DNA of 32,505 bases from Acholeplasmatales bacterium (GCA_017444645.1 JAFSWG010000013.1:1-32505); one strand, 5' to 3'; shown: positions 16,177 through 23,794, numbered from the stretch's first letter. Program-made: numbers and translations. The notes: generated by a model not told the origin, from the sequence alone.

Positions 16177-17184
16177 ATGAGTAATGCATGCAGTTTATTA
16201 AATAGAAAAAAAGAGAATACTAATTATGTTGCATCACTTAGTCATAGTAATGAAAATGGAGAAGGTGGAAAATTCATTAGACAAAAGAATCGCTTTGATA
16301 CACCATTTGGTGATAAAGAAGGAGAACTTCCTGTAGAAACTAATAGATATCGTCTAATATGGGCTCCTGTTTGTCCTTGGGCTCATAGAAGTATTATAGT
16401 TAGAAGCCTACTTGGACTTGAGGATGTTATTAGTGTTGGTACCCTAGATCCAGTTAGACCAGCTGAAAAAGAAACAAGTGACTGGGCATTTACATTAGAT
16501 AAGGATAATGTAGATCCAGTATTAGGAATTCATTATTTAAGTGAAATATATTTAAGTACTGATCCTAATTATGCTGGTAGACCTACAGTTCCATGCTTAG
16601 TTGATTTAAAAACTAAGAAGGTTGCAAATAATGATTATTTTAATTTAACAAAATATTTTGAAACTAAGTGGACTAAATATCATAAGGAAGGCGCACCTGA
16701 TTTATATCCTGTTGAATTAAGAGAAGAAATAGATAAATTCAATGATGATTTATTTGATAAATTAAATAATGGTGTATATAAAGCAGGATTTGCAAGAAGT
16801 CAAGAAGCCTACAATGATGCAGTTATAAATGTATTTAAGAAGCTTGATGAATTAGAAGAAAGACTAGAACATTCTAGATATATGTTTGGAGATAAAATCA
16901 CTGAAGCTGATGTTAGAACATATGTAACATTAGCTAGATTTGATATAGCTTATTACAATGCATTTAAAGTAAATTTAAAAACTTTAAAGGAATATAAAAA
17001 TCTTTGGGCATATGCTAGAGATTTATATCAAACAAAAGGATTTGGAGATACAACAAATTTTGATGCAATAAAAAAACATTATCATTTATGCTGTGTACCT
17101 AATCCATATAAAATATTACCTCTTGGACCTAATCTAGATGAATGGAATAGTCCACACGGAAGGGACACAAGAGAATATAAGTAA
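16177..17184 (+). CDS. Xi-class glutathione S-transferase, glutathionyl-hydroquinone reductase-like (second copy)
   Basis: A 335-residue protein of normal family length. KFIRQKNRFDTPFG, then IWAPVCPWAHRSIIVRSLLGL with catalytic Cys66 in the canonical CPWAHR motif, DPNYAGRPTVPCLVDLKTK, VANNDYFNL and FGDKITEADVRTYVTLARF all fit YqjG/Ecm4 enzymes. These reduce S-glutathionyl or similar thioether conjugates and release the thiol. The gene begins two bases after the CysK-like stop with GAGGTG overlapping it, and is followed by the gamma-lyase gene, so it is fully inside the operon. A role in freeing a cysteine- or glutathione-derived thiol from an imported conjugate is my inference. Confidence 0.92.
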   Translation: MSNACSLLNRKKENTNYVASLSHSNENGEGGKFIRQKNRFDTPFGDKEGELPVETNRYRLIWAPVCPWAHRSIIVRSLLGLEDVISVGTLDPVRPAEKETSDWAFTLDKDNVDPVLGIHYLSEIYLSTDPNYAGRPTVPCLVDLKTKKVANNDYFNLTKYFETKWTKYHKEGAPDLYPVELREEIDKFNDDLFDKLNNGVYKAGFARSQEAYNDAVINVFKKLDELEERLEHSRYMFGDKITEADVRTYVTLARFDIAYYNAFKVNLKTLKEYKNLWAYARDLYQTKGFGDTTNFDAIKKHYHLCCVPNPYKILPLGPNLDEWNSPHGRDTREYK

Positions 17185-17202
17185 AATGTGAGGTGTAACA
17201 AA

Positions 17203-18336
17203 ATGAAATTTGAAACATTATGCTTACATGCAGATAACAATATAAAAGATGAATGGGGAACCCTAAATCAAGCAATATGTCAATCAGCAACATTTGTTCA
17301 TAAAGGAGTAGATGTAGATAGTCCATATAGTTATTCAAGATTATCTAACCCAACTAGAAGACATTTAGAAAGAACAATAGCTAGCCTTGAAGGTGGATAT
17401 GATGCATATGCATTCTCATCTGGTATGACAGCTATAACAGTTGCGATGATGCTAATAAATCCAAAGGAACATGTTATTGCGACAGATGATTTATATGGTG
17501 GTGCTCTAAGGCTTTTCAATCATGTAAATAAGAATAATGGAATAGAATTTGATTTTGTAGATACCTCAAATATAGATTTAGTTAAAGAAAAAATAAAACC
17601 AAACACAAAATTAATTTATATTGAAACACCATCAAACCCACTAATGCAAGTAACAGATATTAAGGAAATAGCTAATCTAGCACATAGTATTGGTGCCTTA
17701 CTTTATGTCGATAACACATTTTTAACACCATATTACCAAAATCCATTAGAGCTTGGAGCTGATATCGTATTACATTCAGGAACTAAATATTTAGGTGGTC
17801 ATAATGATGCATTAGCTGGATTTTTAGTTGCTAAAACTAAAGAATTAGCTGAAAAAGCGTTATTTTATTCTAAAACAATTGGTGGACAGCTTGCTCCATT
17901 TGATGCATTTTTAATTGAAAGAGGAATTAAAACTCTTCCAATTAGAATGGATAGAATAACTGATAATGCTTATAAGCTAGCTAAATGGTTAAAAACTAAT
18001 AATAAAATTAAAAAAGTATATTATGCAGGACTTGAAGATAATCCTGGATATGAAATAGTTAAAAAACAAGCTAGAGGCTTTGGAGGAATGATTTCAATTG
18101 AGGTTGAATCTCCTGAATTAGCTAAAAAGATATTAAAAGAAGTTAAAATATTTCAATATGCAGAATCTTTAGGTGGAGTTGAATCATTAATAACTTATCC
18201 AATGCTTCAAACTCATGCTGATGTTCCAAAAGAAGAAAGGGAAAAAATAGGAATTAATGATAGATTTTTAAGAATATCTGTAGGTATAGAAAATATAGAT
18301 GATCTTATAAATGATTTAAAAGCTATTTTAGAATAG
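17203..18336 (+). CDS. Cystathionine gamma-lyase / gamma-synthase family enzyme (MccB-like)
   Basis: A 377-residue fold-type I PLP enzyme of the Cys/Met metabolism family. YSRLSNPTRRHLE, SSGMTAITVA, DDLYGGALRLF and SGTKYLGGHNDA with the PLP lysine at Lys195 are family blocks. It fits gamma-lyases (cystathionine to cysteine, 2-oxobutyrate and ammonia) and gamma-synthases alike; the setting beside a CysK/CBS-like enzyme favours cysteine production by reverse transsulfuration. I chose ATG 17203, with GAGGTG at 17189-17194 ahead of it, over an in-frame GTG at 17188. It is 10 bases from the PatB-like gene. Confidence 0.9.
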   Translation: MKFETLCLHADNNIKDEWGTLNQAICQSATFVHKGVDVDSPYSYSRLSNPTRRHLERTIASLEGGYDAYAFSSGMTAITVAMMLINPKEHVIATDDLYGGALRLFNHVNKNNGIEFDFVDTSNIDLVKEKIKPNTKLIYIETPSNPLMQVTDIKEIANLAHSIGALLYVDNTFLTPYYQNPLELGADIVLHSGTKYLGGHNDALAGFLVAKTKELAEKALFYSKTIGGQLAPFDAFLIERGIKTLPIRMDRITDNAYKLAKWLKTNNKIKKVYYAGLEDNPGYEIVKKQARGFGGMISIEVESPELAKKILKEVKIFQYAESLGGVESLITYPMLQTHADVPKEEREKIGINDRFLRISVGIENIDDLINDLKAILE

Positions 18337-18346
18337 AGGTGAAAAT

Positions 18347-19510
18347 ATGTCCAAATATAATTTTGATGAAGTAATAAATAGATATAATACTAATTCATTA
18401 AAATATGATTATAAAGAAAGAAGAGGAATGCCAAGTGATGTATTACCTCTTTGGGTTGCTGATATGGATTTTAAAACAGCACCAGAAATAATTGATGCAT
18501 TAGTAGAAAAATCAAAACATGGGATATTTGGATATTCAGAACCTCTTGATGGTTATTATAATGCCTTAAATAATTGGGCAACTAAACATTGGGGTTGGAC
18601 TCCAACAAATAATAAAATTATATTAGTTCCTGGAATAGTTTATGGTATTTGTAGTGTTATAAATGCATTAACTAATGAAGGAGATTCAATATTAATTAAT
18701 CAACCAGTATATTATCCATTTAAAGAATCAATTGAAGATAATAATAGGAAACTTGTAGTGTCTAATTTGGTTTATAAAAATAGTAAATATGAAATTGATT
18801 TTATAGATTTAGAAAAAAAGATTATTGATAATAATGTAAAAATATATTTATTATGTAATCCTCATAATCCAGTTGGAAGAGTATGGACAAGAGATGAATT
18901 ATTAAAAATAAAAGAAATTACTATTAAGTATAATATAATAGTAATTTCTGATGAAATACATGCTGATTTTATATATAAAGGATATAAATTTAATTCATAT
19001 GCTACAATTGATCCATCTAATTCAATTATATGTACTGCAGTATCAAAAACATTTAATTTAGCAGGATTACATTCAGGTAATCTTTATGTAGAAAATAATA
19101 CATTAAGAAGAAAAATAAGATTAGCTATTAGAAAGACTGGATATTCTCAGTCAAATGTAATGGCTATTGTTTCTACAGAGGCTGCGTATAAATATGGAGA
19201 AGAGTGGCATAAAGAATTATTAGAATATTTAGAAGCTAATTTAAAATATATTAGAGAATTTGTTAATAATAATTTAAAAGGTGTTAAGCTTATAGAGCCA
19301 GAAGGCACATATTTAATATGGCTTGATTTTAATGGACTTGGAATAAGTGATAAGGAACTTAATAATATTATCATTAATAAAGCAAAGTTATGGTTAGATG
19401 CTGGAAATATATTTGGTAAGGCAGGAGAAGGTTTTGAAAGAATTAATATAGCTTGTCCAAGAAGTATATTAGAGGAAGCATTTAATAATTTAAAGAAAGC
19501 ATTTGAATAA
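18347..19510 (+). CDS. PatB/MalY-type cysteine-S-conjugate beta-lyase
   Basis: A 387-residue aminotransferase-fold PLP enzyme. The start, ERRGMPSDVLPLWVADMDF, is the signature of the MalY/PatB group, and Lys234 in VSKTFNLAGLHSG is the PLP lysine. Conserved NPHNPVGRVW and SDEIHADFIY are also present. The group cleaves C-S bonds of cystathionine and of cysteine S-conjugates, giving pyruvate, ammonia and a thiol. With two GSTs in the same operon, breakdown of S-substituted cysteines is a coherent role. GAGGTG precedes ATG 18347. The next gene starts 14 bases after the stop. Confidence 0.92.
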   Translation: MSKYNFDEVINRYNTNSLKYDYKERRGMPSDVLPLWVADMDFKTAPEIIDALVEKSKHGIFGYSEPLDGYYNALNNWATKHWGWTPTNNKIILVPGIVYGICSVINALTNEGDSILINQPVYYPFKESIEDNNRKLVVSNLVYKNSKYEIDFIDLEKKIIDNNVKIYLLCNPHNPVGRVWTRDELLKIKEITIKYNIIVISDEIHADFIYKGYKFNSYATIDPSNSIICTAVSKTFNLAGLHSGNLYVENNTLRRKIRLAIRKTGYSQSNVMAIVSTEAAYKYGEEWHKELLEYLEANLKYIREFVNNNLKGVKLIEPEGTYLIWLDFNGLGISDKELNNIIINKAKLWLDAGNIFGKAGEGFERINIACPRSILEEAFNNLKKAFE

Positions 19511-19523
19511 AGAGGTTATTTAT

Positions 19524-20642
19524 ATGGTAAATAAAGAAAGAATGATAAATGAATTTAAAAATTTAATAAAATTTGATTCTGAATCATTTAAGGAATTAGA
19601 TATTTCTATTTATTTGCTAAATAAATTAAAATCCTTAGGATTAGAAGTAGAAATAGATGATGCAGGTCATAAGCTTTATGAAAATCCTAAAGCAACAGGA
19701 AATATTTATGGATATTTAAAAGGAAATATAGATGGTGAAGGTATAATTCTTTCTTCTCATATGGATACAGTATCTCCAGGATTAAATAAAGAAGCTATTT
19801 TCGAAAATGGCTTAGTTAAATCAAAAGGTAATTCTGTTCTAGGCGCAGATGACATAACAGGTATTGTATCCATATTAGAGGTTTTAACAATTATAAAAGA
19901 AAATAATTTATCACATCCTGATATAGAAGTAGTATTCTTTGTTGCTGAAGAACCTTTTTGTAAAGGATCAAGCTTGTTTGATTTTAAAAAATTAAAATCT
20001 AAATATGCTTATGTACTTGATTTATCAGGTAAGGTAGGAACTATTGCGGTCAGTGCACCTACAATTGTAACTTTAAATTTTAAAATAAATGGTAAGGCAG
20101 CTCATGCAGGATTTGAACCCGAAAAGGGAATTTCTGCAATATTTGCTTTTTCTAATTTCGTTTCAAGGTTAAATCTTGGAAGAATTGATTATGAAACTAC
20201 TTTTAATATAGGGACTATAAATGGAGGTAGTGGTAAAAATATCATACCTGATTCAGTTATATCTGAGGGTGAAATTAGAGGCATGAATGATGAAAAAATA
20301 GATGCTTTATTAAAAGAAATAGAAATTGTATTATATAAAGAAACTAAGGCTTTAGGTGCTACATATTCATTTACTTATAAAAAGGATATAAAAGCATATA
20401 GAATTAATAAAGATCATTATTTAATATCTAAATATCAAAAAGCATTAGAAGAACTAAATTATGGTAAAGCAAATATAATAGATACATTTGGTGGATCCGA
20501 TAATAATAATTTTAATTTAAATGGAATAGAAGGTGTGGTTATTTCAAATGCGATGAATGATGTGCATACTACTCATGAGTATTTTGAAATAGAGGAATTT
20601 ATTAAAAGTGCAAAAATATTACTAAAATTAGTAACAATGTAG
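19524..20642 (+). CDS. M20-family metallopeptidase, PepT-like
   Basis: A 372-residue dizinc peptidase of the PepT/YqjE type. Metal and catalytic residues are visible: His79 and Asp81 in SSHMDTV, Asp109 in LGADDITG, Glu142/143 in FVAEEPFCKG, Asp166 in VLDLSGKVG and a late His in THEYF. The inserted dimerisation domain contains KAAHAGFEPEKGISA. Relatives remove N-terminal residues from tripeptides or deacylate amino acids. In this operon it could trim cysteinyl peptides such as glutathione breakdown products, or remove the acetyl group placed by the GNAT. ATG 19524 has AGAGG at 19511-19515; TTG at 19503 would overlap the previous gene. Confidence 0.9.
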   Translation: MVNKERMINEFKNLIKFDSESFKELDISIYLLNKLKSLGLEVEIDDAGHKLYENPKATGNIYGYLKGNIDGEGIILSSHMDTVSPGLNKEAIFENGLVKSKGNSVLGADDITGIVSILEVLTIIKENNLSHPDIEVVFFVAEEPFCKGSSLFDFKKLKSKYAYVLDLSGKVGTIAVSAPTIVTLNFKINGKAAHAGFEPEKGISAIFAFSNFVSRLNLGRIDYETTFNIGTINGGSGKNIIPDSVISEGEIRGMNDEKIDALLKEIEIVLYKETKALGATYSFTYKKDIKAYRINKDHYLISKYQKALEELNYGKANIIDTFGGSDNNNFNLNGIEGVVISNAMNDVHTTHEYFEIEEFIKSAKILLKLVTM

Positions 20643-20650
20643 GAGGGAAT

Positions 20651-21055
20651 ATGATTTCAACAAAAGATAAATATGCTATAAACGCAATGATAGATATTGC
20701 AATATATTATTCAAATAATGGATATGTAACAACTAAAGATATTTCAAAACGTCAAAATTTATCTTTAAAATATTTAGAACAGGTTATTGCTCATTTAGTC
20801 AAAGCTAATTTGTTGAAATCATATCGTGGTGCTAATGGAGGATATGGTTTAGTAAAAAAGCCAGAAGAATATAGTGCATTAGAAATAATTGAAGCAGTAT
20901 CAGGTGAAATAAGTGTAGATAATGAACCAGGTGCTTGTTCAAAACTAATAAATGGTTATTTAGATGTAATTACTAATTATTTTGGAAATATTAAATTATC
21001 TGATTTAGTTTTAGATTATCAAACATCAATTGGAGCAGGCCTTTATTATATTTAA
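20651..21055 (+). CDS. Rrf2-family regulator without cluster cysteines (CymR-like)
   Basis: A 134-residue regulator, last gene of the sulfur operon, with GGAGGG ahead of ATG 20651. MISTKDKYAINAMIDIA and the winged helix ending RGANGGYGL mark Rrf2. It has only one cysteine (Cys96), so it cannot hold an IscR-type cluster by a Cys triad. In this it resembles CymR, which represses cysteine genes in Bacillus and Staphylococcus as a complex with CysK. Two CysK-type enzymes lie in the same regulon, so the same partnership is possible. As an operon member it would be autoregulated through operator A. Confidence 0.9.
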   Translation: MISTKDKYAINAMIDIAIYYSNNGYVTTKDISKRQNLSLKYLEQVIAHLVKANLLKSYRGANGGYGLVKKPEEYSALEIIEAVSGEISVDNEPGACSKLINGYLDVITNYFGNIKLSDLVLDYQTSIGAGLYYI

Positions 21056-21070
21056 AATAAGATTTACAAT

Positions 21071-21095
21071 TCCAGGTATTTATGCCTGGATTTTT
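21071..21095 (+). terminator. Intrinsic terminator of the sulfur operon
   Basis: TCCAGG (21071-21076) pairs with CCTGGA (21085-21090), followed by five T and further T. It ends the operon before the second cysteine promoter at 21133. Confidence 0.82.
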
Positions 21096-21132
21096 GTTTT
21101 ATAAAAAGAATTAAAAAAATATAAAAACAGTG

Positions 21133-21161
21133 TTGACATATTTCAGTTTAGAGTATATAAT
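21133..21161 (+). promoter_or_regulatory. Consensus promoter of the metY-cysK unit
   Basis: TTGACA (21133-21138), 17 bases, TATAAT (21156-21161): a perfect sigma-A consensus. Such a promoter needs repression, and operator C lies 8 bases past the -10. Confidence 0.88.
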
Positions 21162-21169
21162 CAAGTTAT

Positions 21170-21197
21170 CCCAGTAAATATATAGGAATAGTAGAAA
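21170..21197 (+). promoter_or_regulatory. Operator C of the cysteine regulon (Rrf2-type)
   Basis: Nearly identical to operator A: left half CCCAGTAAA, right half GGAATAGTAGAAA, only two differences in 28 bases. It overlaps the predicted start of the metY-cysK transcript and touches the leader peptide's ribosome binding site (21195-21202). Confidence 0.72.
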
Positions 21198-21210
21198 AGG
21201 AGCTGATATA

Positions 21211-21318
21211 ATGATTATTATGGATGGTCGATGTATGGACCGAATGCAAATTAATATGAAAGAGAGCCGTAATGTCATGTGCGGCTCTATAATAAATAGA
21301 ACAATGACAAAAAATTAA
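21211..21318 (+). CDS. Cys-containing leader peptide before metY
   Basis: A 35-codon ORF beginning MIIMDGRCMDRMQINMKESR, with AAAAGGAG at 21195-21202, 8 bases ahead. It has Cys at codons 8 and 24 and eight Met. Like the 24-codon ORF at 9852 it sits directly behind the operator, starts with an Arg/Cys/Met-rich stretch and precedes a cysteine-making unit. A hairpin (21263-21288) lies within it. The whole gap 21056-21357 consists of terminator, promoter, operator, this ORF and the metY ribosome binding site. A nascent-peptide or Cys-codon sensing role is inference. Confidence 0.6.
   Translation: MIIMDGRCMDRMQINMKESRNVMCGSIINRTMTKN
21263..21288 (+). other. Stable hairpin inside the metY leader ORF
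   Basis: AGAGCCG (21263-21269) pairs perfectly with CGGCTCT (21282-21288) over a 12-base loop. The second Cys codon TGC (21280-21282) lies at the loop-stem edge. No T run follows, so it is not a terminator by itself. Confidence 0.6.
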
Positions 21319-21357
21319 AATATTATTTATAAAGGAAAATTAAGGAGAGAAATTATT

Positions 21358-22638
21358 ATGAGCAATTATAGATTTGAAACATTACAATTACATGCAGGAC
21401 AAGAAAATCCAGATCCTGCAACAGGAGCTAGAGCAGTTCCTATTTATTTAACATCATCTTATGTATTTAATAACAGCGAGCATGCTGCTGATAGATTTGG
21501 TTTAAGAGATGCAGGAAATATTTATGGTAGATTAACTAATCCAACTCAGGGAGTTTTTGAAGAAAGAATAGCCGCACTTGAAAATGGTAGTGCTGCATTA
21601 GCAGTAGCATCAGGTGCTGCAGCAATCACTTATACAATTCAAGCATTAGCATTTTCAGGAGATCATATTGTTGCTGCAAATAACATTTATGGTGGTTCAA
21701 TTAACCTATTACAACATACATTACCTAATTATGGTATTACAACAACATTTGTAAAGCCTGAGGTAGATGAAATTGATAAGGCAATTAAGCCTAATACAAA
21801 GGCAGTATTCATTGAAACATTAGGAAATCCAAATTCTGATGTTGTAGATATTGAATCAATCGCTAAAGTAGCACATAAGCACAATATTCCACTTGTTGTA
21901 GATTCAACATTTGCTACACCATATTTAGTAAGACCACTTGAATATGGAGCTGATGTTGTTGTTCATTCAGCCACTAAGTTTATTACAGGTCATGGTACTG
22001 GTCTTGGTGGTGTAATTATCGAAGGTGGTAAATTTGATTGGAAAAAGAGCGGTAAATTTAAACACTTAATTGAACCAAATGTATCTTATCATGGTGTATC
22101 ATTCTATGATGCATTAGGACCAGCCGCATTTGTAACATATATCCGTGCAATCTTACTTCGTGATACAGGAGCTGCAATTTCTCCAGTTAACGCATTTATA
22201 GCTTTACAAGGATTAGAAACTTTATCATTACGCGTTGAACGTCATGTAGAAAATGCATTAAAGGTAGTTAAATTCTTAGAAAATCATCCAAAGGTAGCTA
22301 AGGTTAACCATCCATCTATTTCTAAAGATAAGAAACAACAAGAATTATATAAGAAATATTATCCAAACGGTGGAGGCTCAATCTTTACATTTGATGTAAA
22401 AGGTGGAGAAAAAGAAGCTAAGAAATTCATTGATAATTTAAAGATTTTCTCATTACTTGCGAATGTTGCAGATGTTAAATCATTAGTAATTCACCCAGCA
22501 TCTACAACACATTCAGAAATGACTGCAGATGAGCTTGCTGCTGTAGGAATCTATGGTAGTACAGTTAGATTATCAATTGGTACAGAACATATTGATGATA
22601 TTATTGAAGATATTAAAAATGCATTAGAAACTATATAA
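21358..22638 (+). CDS. metY: O-acetylhomoserine sulfhydrylase (MetY)
   Basis: A 426-residue PLP enzyme, the usual length for O-acetylhomoserine aminocarboxypropyltransferases and clearly longer than gamma-lyases. FETLQLHAGQENPDPATGARA at the start, NIYGGSINLLQHTLP, DSTFATPYLVRPLEYGAD, HSATKFITGHGTG with Lys207 as PLP lysine, and a long LIEPNVSYHG insert are typical of MetY. It makes homocysteine from O-acetylhomoserine and sulfide; some relatives also use O-acetylserine. AAGGAG precedes ATG 21358. It forms a unit with cysK 51 bases downstream, so both sulfide-fixing enzymes share operator C. Codon use is more GC-ended than in neighbouring genes, suggesting high expression. Confidence 0.95.
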   Translation: MSNYRFETLQLHAGQENPDPATGARAVPIYLTSSYVFNNSEHAADRFGLRDAGNIYGRLTNPTQGVFEERIAALENGSAALAVASGAAAITYTIQALAFSGDHIVAANNIYGGSINLLQHTLPNYGITTTFVKPEVDEIDKAIKPNTKAVFIETLGNPNSDVVDIESIAKVAHKHNIPLVVDSTFATPYLVRPLEYGADVVVHSATKFITGHGTGLGGVIIEGGKFDWKKSGKFKHLIEPNVSYHGVSFYDALGPAAFVTYIRAILLRDTGAAISPVNAFIALQGLETLSLRVERHVENALKVVKFLENHPKVAKVNHPSISKDKKQQELYKKYYPNGGGSIFTFDVKGGEKEAKKFIDNLKIFSLLANVADVKSLVIHPASTTHSEMTADELAAVGIYGSTVRLSIGTEHIDDIIEDIKNALETI

Positions 22639-22689
22639 TTAGGAAATAAAAAAGAGTATAATAGAATTATCAAAAAAGGAGATTTCATT

Positions 22690-23619
22690 ATGAGTAATAT
22701 TTATAAATCAGTTATTGAACTTGTTGGTAAAACACCGCTTGTTGAATTAGTAAATTTCAATAAAAATAACAAATTAGGAGCAACAATAATCGCTAAGGTT
22801 GAAGGACTTAATCCAGCCGGATCTGTAAAGGATAGAGTTGCTAAATCAATCATCGAAGATTATGAAGCTAGGGGTATCTTAAAGGAAGGTTCAACTATTA
22901 TTGAACCAACAAGTGGAAATACAGGTATTGGACTTGCAGCTATCGCAGCATCTAAAGGCTATCGTTTAATTATTACATTACCTGAAACAATGTCAGTTGA
23001 AAGAAGAAATTTAATAAAGGCATATGGTGCTGAATTAGTTTTAACTGATGGTTCTAAGGGAATGAAGGGTGCTATCGAGAAAGCTAACGAATTAAATAAG
23101 GAAATCCCTAATTCTATTATTGCAGGTCAATTCGTAAACCCTGCAAACCCAAAAGCACATTATGAAACAACTGGTCCTGAAATTTGGAAGGATACTGATG
23201 GAGAAGTAGATATCTTTGTTGCTGGTGTAGGTACTGGTGGAACAATTTCAGGTGTAGGTAAATTCTTAAAGGAAAAGAATCCAAATATTAAAATTGTTGC
23301 AGTAGAGCCTGAAACTTCAGCTGTATTATCAACTGGTGTTGCTGGTCCTCATAAAATCCAAGGAATTGGTGCTGGATTTATTCCTGATACATTAGATACA
23401 TCAATTTATGATGAAATCATTGCTGTACCTAATGAAGAAGCATTTAAAACAGGTGCTGAATTAGTAAAATCTGATGGTGTATTTATTGGTATTTCATCAG
23501 GAGCTGCACTTTATGCTGCTAAAATTTTAGCACAAAGACCTGAAAACAAAGGAAAGAAGATTGTTGTATTATTACCAGATAATGGTGATAGATATTTATC
23601 AACACCATTATTTAACTAA
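22690..23619 (+). CDS. cysK: Cysteine synthase A (O-acetylserine sulfhydrylase)
   Basis: A 309-residue enzyme with all canonical CysK blocks: LVGKTPLVEL, NPAGSVKDRV with PLP lysine Lys47, IEPTSGNTGIGLA, LPETMSVERR, AYGAELVLTDG followed by GMKGAI, QFVNPANPKAHYETTGPEIW and GVGTGGTISGVG. It makes cysteine from O-acetylserine and sulfide. In contrast to the copy at 15239 it is a standard CysK. In related bacteria CysK also partners CymR or CysE; no cysE is in the window. AAGGAG lies ahead of the ATG. A TATAAT-like sequence in the metY-cysK gap could be a minor promoter. A terminator follows, and the last codons plus terminator recur near 25740. Confidence 0.95.
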   Translation: MSNIYKSVIELVGKTPLVELVNFNKNNKLGATIIAKVEGLNPAGSVKDRVAKSIIEDYEARGILKEGSTIIEPTSGNTGIGLAAIAASKGYRLIITLPETMSVERRNLIKAYGAELVLTDGSKGMKGAIEKANELNKEIPNSIIAGQFVNPANPKAHYETTGPEIWKDTDGEVDIFVAGVGTGGTISGVGKFLKEKNPNIKIVAVEPETSAVLSTGVAGPHKIQGIGAGFIPDTLDTSIYDEIIAVPNEEAFKTGAELVKSDGVFIGISSGAALYAAKILAQRPENKGKKIVVLLPDNGDRYLSTPLFN

Positions 23620-23734
23620 GCACCTTCAAGGAGTTCGCTAGAACTCCTTTTTTGCTTTTTTATCTAAACTTGTTGATATCATATGATACCAAGAACTTTA
23701 AACTTCTATATAACATTTGGTATATAAAACATTT
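23602..23734 (+). repeat. Direct repeat R1: cysK 3' end, terminator and promoter block
   Basis: From the last codons of cysK (TPLFN, stop) through the terminator, CTAAACTTGTTGATAT and a block ending in ACATTTGGTATAT, this segment recurs in the same order at 25740-25870 with roughly 15-20% changes by eye. The two copies enclose the HTH-DUF3990/GNAT cassette. Confidence 0.8.
23628..23653 (+). terminator. Intrinsic terminator of metY-cysK
   Basis: AAGGAGTTC (23628-23636) pairs perfectly with GAACTCCTT (23641-23649) over a four-base loop, then six T. An almost identical terminator with another loop is at 25765-25791. Confidence 0.92.
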
Positions 23735-23794
23735 GAACTTCTATATAACATTTGGTATATAAAACATTTGAACTTCTATATAACATTTGGTATA
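23701..23794 (+). repeat. 35-bp tandem repeat, 2.7 copies, carrying promoters
   Basis: Two identical 35-base units (23701-23735, 23736-23770) and a third of 24 bases (23771-23794). Each unit reads AACTTCTATATAACATTTGG, TATATAAAACATTTG. TTGAAC at unit junctions sits 17 bases from TATATA or, in the last copy, TATAAT, so the array is a set of stacked promoter-like elements. The copy of this block at 25830 has only one unit. There are no unique spacers, so this is not a CRISPR. Confidence 0.9.

Noticed and set aside
21198..21357. SAM riboswitch or T-box before metY
   Set aside because: No T-box sequence, no S-box core and no terminator pair; the leader ORF and one hairpin explain the region better.
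23701..23794. Tandem 35-bp repeats as a CRISPR array
   Set aside because: The units are contiguous with no unique spacers, no cas gene is near, and they carry promoter elements.
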